A stretch of DNA of 64,000 nt from Nocardia arizonensis (GCF_001310275.1 NZ_LGYZ01000121.1:124001-188000), one strand, 5' to 3'. Positions 52,396 to 61,822 are shown, counted from the stretch's first letter. A program made the numbers and translations. The notes: generated from the letters alone by a model not told the origin.

Positions 52396-53736
52396 TCACC
52401 GGTGTTCGTAGGCGGACATGGCGGCGCGAACCGCCGGGGAGAAGAATTCGGGGCCGATGGCGTCGGAGTAGGCCAGACCTTCGGGGGTGAGGCGCAGATG
52501 GTCGGTGTACGGCTCGGCGAGCCAGCCGCGGTCGGCGAGGGTCCCGAGTTCGGCGGGGAAACCCTCGGCGGGGGTGTGGCCGAACCGCCGTCGGTAGTCG
52601 GCGACCGCGAAACCCTCTGCCTGGAGCAGTGATTGCAGCAGGTAGCGCCGCTCGGCCTCGTCACCGTCGATATGCCGACCATAGGCGGCGCGGGTGAAGT
52701 CGGTGGTGGCCGTGTAGGCGTCGACGATGGCGCGGACCTCGCGCGGGGCGACGGCGTAGTCGAAGGAGTAGTGGGTGCCCGAGGTGTAGGAGCGGGCGCC
52801 GCAGCCGAGTCCGATCATGCCGTCGGTCTGGCAGGCGTAGTCGTCGGGACCTCGTGGTGGCGCGTCGGTGCGGCGGAACATGCGCATGGAGACCTGCTCG
52901 TAGCCCTCGGCCAGCAGACGATCACGGCCCTCGGCATAGCGGCGCATCCGCTGCCCGTCCCACTCTCGTTCGGCCGCAACGTGATCGGCGTTGCGGTCGA
53001 GTCCGGTGAGCGGGCGCACGTAGAGCGGGTAGAGGTAGAGTTCCTCGGGGCGCCACGCCAGCGCGGCATCGAGGGACTGCCGCCAGGTCGCGGCGGTCTG
53101 ACCGTCGATGCCGTAGATGAGATCGATATTGAGCACCGGAATCCCCGCGTCGCGAATTCGTCCGAGAGCGGCTTCGGTATCGGCGCGGCGCTGCGGACGC
53201 ACGGCGGCGCGCGCCTCCTCCTCGAGGAAACTCTGCACCCCCAGACTCAGCCGGGTCGCGCCGCGTTCGGCCAGGACCGCGAGCCGATCGGCGGTGGCGG
53301 TGGCGGGCGATGCCTCCACCGACAGCGGGATCGCGCGCAGGTCCGCGCCCATGACGGCCTCGGCGATATCGCAGAGCCGGATCAGCTCCTCCGGTTCGAG
53401 GAAGGTGGGGGTGCCGCCGCCGAAGGCCGCGGTGGCGAAGTGCGGCGGTTCGGCGTCGCCGAGTGCCGCGCGCACGGCCTCGGCCTGTCGGGTCAGCGCG
53501 TCGAGATAGCGGCCGGTGAGGCCATCGGGCGCGCCGACGCGGGTGAACAGATTGCAGAAGCCGCAGCGGACCTCGCAGAACGGGATGTGCGAGTACAGCG
53601 ACAGCGCCCGCCGCGATTCGCCCGCCCACAGATCGGCCAGCGCGGGCCGTGGTCGCAGCGGGTGATAGGCGGTCTTGTGCGGATAGGCGTATACGTAGTT
53701 CTGATACGGCCGTGGCCGGGCGATGGCGCCGGTCAT
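52396..53736 (-). CDS. STM4012-like radical SAM protein (HemN/HemW-like)
   Basis: 446 residues from ATG 53736, in ATGA overlap with the upstream gene. The cluster motif IPFCEVRCGFCNLFT (Cx3CxxC) and the following GGGTPTFLEPEEL, LSLGVQSFLEEE and NIDLIYGIDGQT are those of HemN/HemW-type coproporphyrinogen-oxidase-like enzymes, and the C-terminal HemN domain is present (MIGLGCGARSYTSG). Linkage to four other STM401x-type genes argues against ordinary HemW, whose gene usually sits elsewhere. Substrate unknown. Confidence 0.82.
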   Translation of the reverse strand: MTGAIARPRPYQNYVYAYPHKTAYHPLRPRPALADLWAGESRRALSLYSHIPFCEVRCGFCNLFTRVGAPDGLTGRYLDALTRQAEAVRAALGDAEPPHFATAAFGGGTPTFLEPEELIRLCDIAEAVMGADLRAIPLSVEASPATATADRLAVLAERGATRLSLGVQSFLEEEARAAVRPQRRADTEAALGRIRDAGIPVLNIDLIYGIDGQTAATWRQSLDAALAWRPEELYLYPLYVRPLTGLDRNADHVAAEREWDGQRMRRYAEGRDRLLAEGYEQVSMRMFRRTDAPPRGPDDYACQTDGMIGLGCGARSYTSGTHYSFDYAVAPREVRAIVDAYTATTDFTRAAYGRHIDGDEAERRYLLQSLLQAEGFAVADYRRRFGHTPAEGFPAELGTLADRGWLAEPYTDHLRLTPEGLAYSDAIGPEFFSPAVRAAMSAYEHR

Positions 53737-54566
53737 GCGGGCGGCTCCAGGAAGAAGTGGCCGTAGGGCACGGTCCACACGGCCTCGTGGCCGAGCCGGT
53801 GACCGGTATAGCCGTCGTCGCCGTAGGCGGTGCCGTGATCGGAGCACACGATGGCGAGACAGCGCCGCCGCGAACGCATCGCGTCGAACAGCCGGCCTAC
53901 GTGGCGATCGATGTATTCCAATGCGGCGGCGTGGGTTTCGCGGCTGTCGCCCGCCTCGCGGATCGCGCCGGGCAGGTGGAACCAATTCGGCTGGTGCAAT
54001 GCCGAGGCATTGACGAACAGGAAAAGCCGCCGTTGGGCGGGCAGTTCGGACACCACCCGTTCGGCGCGGGCCACCTGAGCCTCGAAGGAGGTGGGCGAGG
54101 CCACGGAGAACTCCGACTCCCAATGACTTTCGGCGAACAGACCCGGCAATACATTGCCGAGCGCGCCGCGCTTGTTGAAGAAGCCGACGCCGCCAACGCA
54201 GACCGTGTGATAGCCGCGCGCGGCCAGCGCGGTCACCAGGTCGGGTTCGTCGAAGACGAAGGTGCCGTCGGCGGTGGTCTCACTGCCCGCGAAACGGGCC
54301 GCGAACAGGCGCGGATGCGGACCCGGCGCGGCGGGGGTCGGCAGGAAACCCGCGAAGATGGCGTGATGTGCGGCGTAGGTGAAATTGCCAGGGGCATGGC
54401 GTTTCTCCCACACGCCGCCGGGCAGGTTGGCGGTCAGATTCGGCAGCCGGCCCGCCGCGGCCGATTCGACCGCCACGTCGTAGCGCAGGGTGTCGAGGGT
54501 GAGCAGCAGCAGATCGTCGCTGCCGACCACGGTGTTCATATCCAGCCGGGGCGCCGCTGCGGTCAC
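53733..54566 (-). CDS. STM4013-like hydrolase (alkaline phosphatase/sulfatase superfamily)
   Basis: 277 residues from GTG 54566, overlapping both neighbours by four bases. Metal-site motifs of the superfamily are visible: LLLLTLDTLRYDV near the N-terminus, a Thr/Ala-rich active region in GNFTYAAHHAIFAGF, and IVCSDHGTAYGDDGYTGHRLGHEAVWTVPYGHF at the C-terminus. No signal peptide, so it acts in the cytoplasm. Probably a phospho- or sulfo-hydrolase or transferase of the cluster's substrate. Confidence 0.8.
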   Translation of the reverse strand: MTAAAPRLDMNTVVGSDDLLLLTLDTLRYDVAVESAAAGRLPNLTANLPGGVWEKRHAPGNFTYAAHHAIFAGFLPTPAAPGPHPRLFAARFAGSETTADGTFVFDEPDLVTALAARGYHTVCVGGVGFFNKRGALGNVLPGLFAESHWESEFSVASPTSFEAQVARAERVVSELPAQRRLFLFVNASALHQPNWFHLPGAIREAGDSRETHAAALEYIDRHVGRLFDAMRSRRRCLAIVCSDHGTAYGDDGYTGHRLGHEAVWTVPYGHFFLEPPA

Positions 54567-55711
54567 AGCGGCGCTCCGCGTAGCGCACCGGCCAACTCAC
54601 GCGGAAAGGATTGCTGGGCAACGTGATACCGGCTCGCCGCGGCGATGACCTGTGCGGTGTGGGTGTCGAGTCCGGCGGCGGGCGCCTCGGGAAGTCCGGT
54701 GAGTCCGGGCAGCAGATCGCCGAAGGCGTTGACCTCGCCGACCGCGAAACGTCGCCACCCGACCGCGGGCAGCAGGTCCACCCCGACGCACAGGGTCGCA
54801 GGGAAGCAGGCCGCCGCTTGTTCGCAGATCGACAGAGCGGTGCTCCAGTGCTCGCCCACGGCGGCGCGGAAGGCCGCGAGATCGCCGCGCGCGCCGCCGA
54901 GATGCAGATTCGTGAGCGGCCCGCGACTGGTTCTGACCACCACATGGGTCGCGCGACCGCCGATCACCACCACGCGCAGATCGGCGGACCGACCGCCGAG
55001 ACAGACCTTGGGAATCCACCGTTCCAGATGCAGACCGTCGGGTGCGAGGCGGTCGACGATCGTCGCGATCTCGCGTTCCCCGGTGTAGCGGCGCACGCGC
55101 AGCGAATTGTGCAATGCGCCGTCGTGTGCGATCTCCACCGACGTGGTCGCGCGCAGCAGACCGGAGCGGGTGGATTCGATCGCCAGTACGCCCGAGGCCG
55201 ACGATCCGTGTGCGGGTTTGACGAACAGACGCGGCATCTCGCGCAACTGTTCGCGGATGTCGGTCCAGCCTCGTACCGGCACGGCACCGCCCGAGGTCGG
55301 CGAGGCGGGCACCGGAACGCCCGCCCGCGTCAATCGCTCGTGGCAGCGTCGCTTGTCGAACAGCGCGGCGAGATCCTCGGTGTCGTCGAGGCGGAATCCG
55401 CCGCGCAATGTCCGTACCGCGTCGAGGAAGCGCGCGTACCAGCGCGCCGAACCCTCCACCCGCGTCGGGTCGGTCTGGGCGCGCAAGAGTCGGTCCACCT
55501 CGGCGTTCTCACCGGGAGAATCCAGACGCACGATCTCGTCGTCGGCGAAATCGTGGCCGCCCGCGCGCAGTACGTCCAGCCATTCGACCACGCGCACGGT
55601 GGCCGCGCCCGCGGCGCGGGCGGCGTCGAGGAACAGTGCGACGCGCCGGTTCTCGCCGTTACCGACGATCACCCAGCGCGGCGGATGTGGAGACGGTGCG
55701 GATTCGAACAC
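54563..55711 (-). CDS. STM4014-like protein (ATP-grasp fold)
   Basis: 382 residues from GTG 55711. ATP-grasp features: a nucleotide-fold start PRWVIVGNGENRRVALFLDAAR, the lid/Lys region RLFVKPAHGSSASGVLAIE, DLRVVVIGGRATHVVVRTS and the acidic metal end CVGVDLLPAVG...FAVGEVNAFGDLLPGL. Such enzymes join a carboxylate to an amine via an acyl-phosphate. The gene follows the LRR gene by seven bases and overlaps the hydrolase gene. Confidence 0.8.
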   Translation of the reverse strand: MFESAPSPHPPRWVIVGNGENRRVALFLDAARAAGAATVRVVEWLDVLRAGGHDFADDEIVRLDSPGENAEVDRLLRAQTDPTRVEGSARWYARFLDAVRTLRGGFRLDDTEDLAALFDKRRCHERLTRAGVPVPASPTSGGAVPVRGWTDIREQLREMPRLFVKPAHGSSASGVLAIESTRSGLLRATTSVEIAHDGALHNSLRVRRYTGEREIATIVDRLAPDGLHLERWIPKVCLGGRSADLRVVVIGGRATHVVVRTSRGPLTNLHLGGARGDLAAFRAAVGEHWSTALSICEQAAACFPATLCVGVDLLPAVGWRRFAVGEVNAFGDLLPGLTGLPEAPAAGLDTHTAQVIAAASRYHVAQQSFPRELAGALRGAPL

Positions 55712-55718
55712 GGCTCAC

Positions 55719-56690
55719 TCACTCGCCGACCGCGACGTATCGCCAGACGGTGGCGTCGTCGTCGCCGCTGTCCTCTTCGGCGTCGCCTGCGTCGAGTTCG
55801 AGACGAACGCCCGCGGGTTCCAGCGTCTCGCGCAGACGACCACGCATACCCTCGGACAGGTAGTTGTAGTGCATGTCCAGCACGTTCAGGTGACTGAGCG
55901 GCTGACCGGAAAGCAGCGCCGCCACACCGTCGTCGGTGAGCACGCCCATCGACACGTCCAGACTCTTCAACCGGGCGACCACCGGCGCCCCGGCCAGCGC
56001 GGCGCAGATGTCGTCCTGGGTCTCGCTGTTGCGCAGGGCCAGATGTTCGAGCGCGGGCAGCCGGTCACCGGACAGGATCGGCGCGAGATCGGCCACCTCG
56101 CTGTCACCGCCGTATTCGGAGGTGCCGAGCCACAGGTCCAGGTGTTCGAGCGCGGGCAGATCGCTCGCCGCGATACCGCGCACGACATCGGCGGGCAGGC
56201 CGCCGCTTTCCACGATGAGTGACTTCAGTTTCTCGTGCCGCAATGCCGGGAACCGCAGGTTCTGCCCGCCGCGCACCCCGAAGACCTCCAGACCGGGAAA
56301 GGCTTCGAGCAGCGGGGTGACCAGACCCTGGTTGATCCAGGAGATTTCGCATTCCTCCATGACGATGTCGCCGAGGAACAGCGCGCGCAGGGCGGGCAGC
56401 CGGTCCGCGGCCGAGCACAGCGCCTCGACGACCTCGTCGGGCCCGGTGTCGTACACGTCCTTCCAGGTGCCCACGATCAGGGCCGTCACGTTCGCGGTGT
56501 CGACGGCGTACAGGAACCGGGTGAAGCATTCGCCCCAGGTCTCCTGGCCGTCGTAGTGTTCCACGCTCAGCCGCCACGCGACCGCGTCCGCCGCGGGCAG
56601 CGTGACCGCCTTCTTCTCTTCGGTCTCGGCATCCGGGAAGGTGTAGGCGGGCAACCCGCCGAACTCCTGGAGATGGTCGCCGATGGTCAT
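55719..56690 (-). CDS. STM4015-like leucine-rich-repeat protein
   Basis: 323 residues from ATG 56690. After an N-terminal part (EEKKAVTLPAADAVAWRLSVE; WGECFTRFL) come several leucine-rich repeats of the type LPALRALFLGDI, LPALEHLDLWLG, LPALEHLALRN and LKSLDVSMGVLTDDG (about 100-290). The acidic tail is Asp/Glu-rich. Probably a protein-binding scaffold for the cluster's enzymes or the recogniser of their substrate. First gene of the overlapping five-gene set. Confidence 0.8.
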   Translation of the reverse strand: MTIGDHLQEFGGLPAYTFPDAETEEKKAVTLPAADAVAWRLSVEHYDGQETWGECFTRFLYAVDTANVTALIVGTWKDVYDTGPDEVVEALCSAADRLPALRALFLGDIVMEECEISWINQGLVTPLLEAFPGLEVFGVRGGQNLRFPALRHEKLKSLIVESGGLPADVVRGIAASDLPALEHLDLWLGTSEYGGDSEVADLAPILSGDRLPALEHLALRNSETQDDICAALAGAPVVARLKSLDVSMGVLTDDGVAALLSGQPLSHLNVLDMHYNYLSEGMRGRLRETLEPAGVRLELDAGDAEEDSGDDDATVWRYVAVGE

Positions 56691-56857
56691 GTGATTTGCC
56701 CGCCCCTTCCGGCAGTGCCCGTGATCGTCACGACTTTCTACCAAGGCGGACCGACAATGGGCGAGGCGGGCGGTTGTCGGTTTCCGGCGCAACCTTCGCG
56801 CACAACGGCGCGGTCCGAGCGCCGAGGAATACGTGCCGCCGCGCCGGACCCGGGCTT

Positions 56858-58261
56858 TCAGCCGAGTATGCCGCCGAATACCCCGCCGCCCCGCTGGCCC
56901 GCCTGTTCCCCGCCGCCGGTGCCGCCGACGAGACCGCCGGGGGGCAGTTCGGAGGGCTGCACGATGACGAAGCCGCGGCCGGAGAACGCCAGTGTCACAC
57001 CCTCTCCGGTGCTGCGGCCGATGAGCCGTCCGAGTCCGAAGGAGTCGTTGCGCTTCATTCCGGTCTGCAAACTGGACGACCACGCCACCGCGGCCTGCGG
57101 ATCGGCGTAGGTGGGCTGGTCGACATCGAGCACGACCGGGGTGCCGTGCGTGGTGATCGCGATGCGGCCCACACCGGTGAACACACAGTTGAACAGACCC
57201 GCGTTGCTGGCGTATCCGGCCGCGCCCTGCACCCGCCTGATGTCGTAGCGCAGGGTCGGGTCGAAGGCCAGGACATTGGAGCCGTTGATGGTGAGGCCGT
57301 CGCTGCCGTCGAGGTCGATGGTGTGCACATCGGCGGCGTTATTGGCGAGGAACAGATCGCCGCGGCCGGAGACCTTCATCAGCGGCACGCCCTCACCGGT
57401 GAGCCGCGCCTGGATCGCGCGCCCGATACCGCCCGACCCGAGCGCCTGGAAGTGCAACTCGCCCTGGTAGGCGACCATCGCCCCCGCCCGCGCCATCGTC
57501 TCGCCGTTCACGGCGACCTTGATCATCTTGCCGCCCTGCTTCTGGATGCCGACGCCATTGGCCTCGGCGAAGTTCGGGTTGAACAGGTCGCTCTGCATCG
57601 GCCGTGCTCCTTGCTGTGGTGCTGACGTCGGGGCGGGCGGTGAATAGGCTGCCGCGGCCGGGTAACCGGGGGGCGAGGGCGGATATCCGGGCTGTGCGTA
57701 GTTTCCCGGCGCGGGCTGCCGCGGTGGCGCGGGCGGCGAGTACCGTGCCTGCGTCGGCTCCGGTTCGGCCTCGACATCCACGCCGAACGCCGTGGCGATG
57801 CCCGCGAGTCCGTTGTCGTACCCCTGACCGACCGCGCGCACCTTCCATGCCCCGCCGCGCCGGTAGATCTCGACGCACACCACGGCGGTCTCGGTGCTCA
57901 GCCCGGTCATGGGGAAAGTGAGTGTCCCCGAGAGCGATCCGATGGTGGCCAGCAACGAACCCACAGCGGCGAAGGTGGGCGGCCCGCTGCCGTCCAGACT
58001 CGCGGTGACGACGACCTTGTCGACGTCGGCGGGCAGCGCGCCGGTCACCACGTCGACGGCATCGCCCGCGCCCCGTCCGTGCCGGTAGGTCACCCCGGGG
58101 CCCGCGGGCTGGTTGAAGAAGATGAAATCGGCGTCGGAGCGCACTTTGCCGTTTGCGCCGAGCAGCAGGGCGGACACGTCGACGGGCGCGGAACAGGTGA
58201 CGGTGACCGTCAGCCGGTCACCGGGCGCGGGGCGGTTCTCACCGCGCGACAGTGCCGTCAC
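56858..58261 (-). CDS. TerD-AIM24 fusion protein
   Basis: 467 residues from GTG 58261 (start motif TALSRGENRPAPGD). The N-terminal domain (1-170) is TerD-like, ending in VRAVGQGYDNGLAGIATAFGV. A Pro/Ala/Tyr-rich linker (about 175-225) follows. The C-terminal domain (about 228-440) is of the AIM24/TIGR00266 type: FAEANGVGIQKQGGKMIKVAVNGE, GGIGRAIQARLTGEG, LLNGSNVLAFDPTLRYDI-like segments, and ends in a Gly-rich tail. Same strand and 167 bases upstream of the LRR gene, so it may belong to the STM401x-like operon. Function unknown. Confidence 0.85.
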   Translation of the reverse strand: MTALSRGENRPAPGDRLTVTVTCSAPVDVSALLLGANGKVRSDADFIFFNQPAGPGVTYRHGRGAGDAVDVVTGALPADVDKVVVTASLDGSGPPTFAAVGSLLATIGSLSGTLTFPMTGLSTETAVVCVEIYRRGGAWKVRAVGQGYDNGLAGIATAFGVDVEAEPEPTQARYSPPAPPRQPAPGNYAQPGYPPSPPGYPAAAAYSPPAPTSAPQQGARPMQSDLFNPNFAEANGVGIQKQGGKMIKVAVNGETMARAGAMVAYQGELHFQALGSGGIGRAIQARLTGEGVPLMKVSGRGDLFLANNAADVHTIDLDGSDGLTINGSNVLAFDPTLRYDIRRVQGAAGYASNAGLFNCVFTGVGRIAITTHGTPVVLDVDQPTYADPQAAVAWSSSLQTGMKRNDSFGLGRLIGRSTGEGVTLAFSGRGFVIVQPSELPPGGLVGGTGGGEQAGQRGGGVFGGILG

Positions 58262-58378
58262 CGCGCACCGCCCCGGCCCGCGCGCGCTCCGAACGAGTTC
58301 CGGGTCATGGCCTCGAGTGTGGCGCGGATTCCGCCCGCGCGCCACCGTCACTGGTCAGCCACGGGCGAACACGCCGGA

Positions 58379-60085
58379 TCAGACGGGGGTGATGGGCAGG
58401 CGCAGTGCGGCGGGCGCGGCCTGCGGGACCACCGGATTCTTGGGCGCGATGGGCTCGAGCCGTCTGTAGGCGGCGCCGAGTGCGGGTCGCGGGTCGGTCT
58501 CACCTTTGTTGGGCCACAGCGACATCGCGCGTTCGGCCTGCGCGGTGATGGTGAGCGACGGGTTGACGCCGAGATTCGCCGAAATGGTTGAGCCGTCCAC
58601 CACATGCAGACCCTCGTAGCCGTACAGGCGCTGGTAAGGGTCGACGACACCGGTCGCGGGCGAGTCGCCGATCGGGCAACCGCCGATGAAGTGCCCCGTG
58701 ATGGGGATGTTCACCATCTCGGTCCAGCTGCCCTGCGGAATGCCGTCGATCTTGGCGGCGACCCGGCGGGTCACGTCGTTGCCGACGGGAATCCAGGCGG
58801 GCGGCGCGGCGCCGTCACCGTGGCGGGTGGTCATGCGGCGACCGAACAGTCCGCGCTTGTTGTAGGTGACGATGGAGTTGTCGACGTTCTGCATCACCAG
58901 CAGGCCGATCATGCGTTCGGACCAGTGCCGCGGATTGTGGATGGTGATGAGATCGCGCCGCTGCCGCCACAGTTCGCGCAGGCCGAGCACCCAGCGCCGT
59001 TTGCCGTCCGCGCCGTCGACCAGCACTGTGGTGAGCAGACTCAGCGCATTGCTGCCCTTGCCGTAGCGCACGGGTTCGATGTGGGTGCTGGCGTCGGGGT
59101 GGATGGAGGAGGTGATCGCCACGCCCTTGGTGAAATCGGTGTCCTTGCCGCGCGCCTTGGCCGCGAGGACGGCCTCGGAGTTGGTGCGCGACAGTTCGCC
59201 GAGTCGATCGGAGATGTTCGGCAGGATGCCGTCGTCCTTGAGGTTGTGCAGCAATTGCTGGGTGCCGAGCGCGGCGGCGGAGAACACGACTTGGTCGGCG
59301 GTGAAAGTGGTGGGCCGTTTGCGGATCCAGCGTCCGGTGCGCACGGTGTCGACCGCGTAGCCGCCGGTGGGCAGTTGGCGCACGGTGACCGCGGTCGTCA
59401 GGGGATGGACCGTGGCCCCGGCCTTCTCCGCCAGGTACAGATAATTCTTGACCAGCGTGTTCTTGGCGCCATGGCGGCATCCGGTCATGCACTCGCCACA
59501 GTGCGTGCAGGTCGCGCGCTCGGGGCCCTCGCCACCGAAGTAAGGGTCGGCGACCTGTTGTCCGGGCCGGGAGTCCTTGTCCGCGAACAGAACACCGACC
59601 GGGGTGCGGCGGTAGGTGTCGCCGATGCCCATATCCTCCGCGACGGCCATGAGCACCCGGTCCGACGGCGTGGTCGCCGGATTGGTGGTGACGCCGAGCA
59701 TGCGGGAGGCCTGGTCGTAGTGCGGCGCAAGTTCCTCGCGCCAGTCGGTGATATGGGCCCACTGCTTGTCGCGGTAGAAGGTCTCCGGGGGTTCGTAGAG
59801 AGTATTGGCGTACACCAGCGATCCGCCGCCGACGCCCGATCCGCTCATGATGAAGGTGTCGTTGAGCAGGGTCATGCGCTGGATGCCGTAGCAGCCGAAT
59901 TTCGGCGCCCACAGGTACTGGCGCATATGCCAGGAGTTCTTGGCGAATTCGCCGTCGGCGAAGCGGCGGCCCGTCTCCAGCACCCCGACCCGGTAACCCT
60001 TCTCGGTCAGGCGCAGCGCGGTGACGCTGCCGCCGAATCCCGAACCGATCACCAGCACGTCGTAGTGGTGGGACTTACCGCTCAT
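58379..60085 (-). CDS. GMC oxidoreductase, cholesterol oxidase-like (ChoD type)
   Basis: 568 residues from ATG 60085. FAD-binding start YDVLVIGSGFGGSVTALRL, then GSGVGGGSLVYANTLY, a cysteine-rich CTHCGECMTGCRHGAKNTL segment and a C-terminal catalytic part with GHFIGGCPIGDSPATGVVDPY and DGSTISANLGVNPSLTITAQAER. Length and features match mycobacterial ChoD, but sterol oxidation by this branch is not certain. It is an oxidoreductase of the glucose-methanol-choline family acting in the cytoplasm (no signal peptide). Confidence 0.85.
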   Translation of the reverse strand: MSGKSHHYDVLVIGSGFGGSVTALRLTEKGYRVGVLETGRRFADGEFAKNSWHMRQYLWAPKFGCYGIQRMTLLNDTFIMSGSGVGGGSLVYANTLYEPPETFYRDKQWAHITDWREELAPHYDQASRMLGVTTNPATTPSDRVLMAVAEDMGIGDTYRRTPVGVLFADKDSRPGQQVADPYFGGEGPERATCTHCGECMTGCRHGAKNTLVKNYLYLAEKAGATVHPLTTAVTVRQLPTGGYAVDTVRTGRWIRKRPTTFTADQVVFSAAALGTQQLLHNLKDDGILPNISDRLGELSRTNSEAVLAAKARGKDTDFTKGVAITSSIHPDASTHIEPVRYGKGSNALSLLTTVLVDGADGKRRWVLGLRELWRQRRDLITIHNPRHWSERMIGLLVMQNVDNSIVTYNKRGLFGRRMTTRHGDGAAPPAWIPVGNDVTRRVAAKIDGIPQGSWTEMVNIPITGHFIGGCPIGDSPATGVVDPYQRLYGYEGLHVVDGSTISANLGVNPSLTITAQAERAMSLWPNKGETDPRPALGAAYRRLEPIAPKNPVVPQAAPAALRLPITPV

Positions 60086-60270
60086 AACCGTCCTTCCGCC
60101 GAAGTGTGTTCCGCATCTCAGCTTTCCCGGAGTTCGATCGGCGCCGAGAGAGATACCCGGACATTCGATCGGTATTTTCGGCCAAATCTCCCGTCCGCGG
60201 GCGCGGGACCACCTACCCAACCGGGTAGTTGTGCGGATGCCGCGGGCGCCCCCGGCTGCGAGCATGGGGG

Positions 60271-60531
60271 ATGGGGAGTGTTCTGATGACAGGTGACCTG
60301 CACGGCAATACGAGTCACGCCTTGGCGTCGGTGCGGGCCGCGGTGCGTCAGGGCTGCGACCGGATCTTCGTCCTCGGCGATTTCGGCGCCTGGGAGCACA
60401 CCGCCGAGGGACGGCGCTATTTCGACGTCATCGACCGCCGCGCCCGCAGGAACTGGGTGCTGGTCTATTTCCTGGACGGCCACACGGCGCTTTCGGCGAG
60501 TTCGCCGGTGCGGGCGGATCTGGCCGTCTGA
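60271..60531 (+). pseudogene. Truncated metallophosphoesterase-like remnant
   Basis: About 86 residues from ATG 60271. The start MTGDLHGNTSHALASV and IFVLGDFGAWEH match the GDxHGN and GDFG motifs of calcineurin-like phosphoesterases. The expected GNH motif appears as LDGHTALS, and the frame stops where the C-terminal two thirds should be. The next gene converges four bases away, so the rest is missing. It is probably a decayed remnant, or a very small protein of unknown use. Confidence 0.6.
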
Positions 60532-60535
60532 GGTC

Positions 60536-61069
60536 TCAGAACGCGCGGCAGGAGTCGCGCGCGGTGTTCTTGGTGGCGTTGAACTTGTCGATAGCGGCGT
60601 TGAGGGTGTCCACGTCGGCGCGTCGCTCCAGTGTGCCCGCGAGCGCGTTGGTGTCGTCGCGGTAGGCGTGCAGCTTCTGCGCGATATCGGTGTTCACCTG
60701 GCTGGTGATCGCCCGGTCGACCGTCTGCGCGCCGGCGCGCAGCGTGGTGACCGCGGCGTCGGCCTTGGCATTGGCGTCCGGCGCGTTCTTGTTGCCTGCC
60801 TCGATATAGGCGTTGAACCCGGCCACCGAGCTCTCGTTGGCCGCGAAGAAGGCATCGCAGGCCGATTCGGTGGCGGCGTGCGCGGCGGCGGCCCGCGAAC
60901 TCGACGCGGCGACAGAGGAGGCCGTGACATCGGAGTTGTAGGCGGCCAGATCCGTGCGGTTGACCTCTGCCATGCCGCTGACCTGCCGTGAGCAGGCGCC
61001 GACGAGGAGGATGCCGGTGACGGCGGCGCCCGCGGCCGCGGCCAGTCCCACTCGTTCCAGTCGTCGCAT
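60536..61069 (-). CDS. Putative lipoprotein, Ala-rich helical
   Basis: 177 residues with a signal peptide ending in the lipobox ILLVGAC. The mature part is almost all helix and Ala-rich, with two Cys (ESACDAFF and RDSCRAF) well placed for a disulfide between the ends. Family not recognised; similar Ala-rich secreted proteins are common in Nocardia-like genomes. Confidence 0.7.
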   Translation of the reverse strand: MRRLERVGLAAAAGAAVTGILLVGACSRQVSGMAEVNRTDLAAYNSDVTASSVAASSSRAAAAHAATESACDAFFAANESSVAGFNAYIEAGNKNAPDANAKADAAVTTLRAGAQTVDRAITSQVNTDIAQKLHAYRDDTNALAGTLERRADVDTLNAAIDKFNATKNTARDSCRAF

Positions 61070-61243
61070 ATCGGTTCGCCCTTCTTCCCGCTGTGCATCC
61101 GATTCGCGACGCCGAATCGGACCTCCGACCGTACTTGCTCTACCCCGGTGCGGCAGCTCGGCGTGCTCGGATCGATACCGAACGACGGCATGATCTCTCG
61201 CGGCCGCCTACGGTGTGCGGTCGGGTCCGGGTTTCGGGCGATG

Positions 61244-61822
61244 TCAGGGGCGGGCGATATCGATGACCAGGCGGGTCGGTGCGCTCAACGCGGTCACCGA
61301 GAAGGCCGGACGGTCGGCGTCGAGGCCGATGAACGATTGGGTCGTGCCCTCGAAGACGAGGGTGCGATAGACCCCGGTAACGGCGGGAACGGCCGGATTC
61401 ACGACGGGATCGGCACCCGAGTATGGCGTCACGCCGCTGTCGAACGGATAGGCCGATCCGGTGATCTCGACCTCGAGGATCGAGCGGCCCGCGATATCGA
61501 TGACCTTGCCGCTGCCGTCCTGGACCGCGCGGTCGGCGTACTGCACGATCCAGCCCGGAGTGCCCGTACCGCCGAGTTCGTAGACGACCCGGTCGAATCC
61601 GGGTTGCGCGCCGATACGGACGTCCGTCACCGTGACGCCGGCGTCCCGAGATGGCGCGCCGCGCTTGGGTAGCGCGTCGACCGGGAGTTGGGCGGGCGAT
61701 TCGGCGAAGGTGCTGGTGGTACTGGTCGCGGAAGTGCCGGACGGCGTCGAATCGCTGTCGTCGCCGCAGCCTGCGAGCAGCGCCGCGGTGACGGCGAGTG
61801 TCAGCACAGTCCTGGTACGCAT
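61244..61822 (-). CDS. Lipoprotein with an AMIN-like domain
   Basis: 192 residues, lipobox LLAGC, then a Ser/Thr-rich linker. The C-terminal domain has VTDVRIGAQPGFDRVVYELGG, SILEVEITGSAYPFD and VFEGTTQSFIGLDADRPAFSV, the pattern of the AMIN-like beta domain found in many actinobacterial lipoproteins and thought to bind cell-wall components. Function unknown. Confidence 0.82.
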   Translation of the reverse strand: MRTRTVLTLAVTAALLAGCGDDSDSTPSGTSATSTTSTFAESPAQLPVDALPKRGAPSRDAGVTVTDVRIGAQPGFDRVVYELGGTGTPGWIVQYADRAVQDGSGKVIDIAGRSILEVEITGSAYPFDSGVTPYSGADPVVNPAVPAVTGVYRTLVFEGTTQSFIGLDADRPAFSVTALSAPTRLVIDIARP

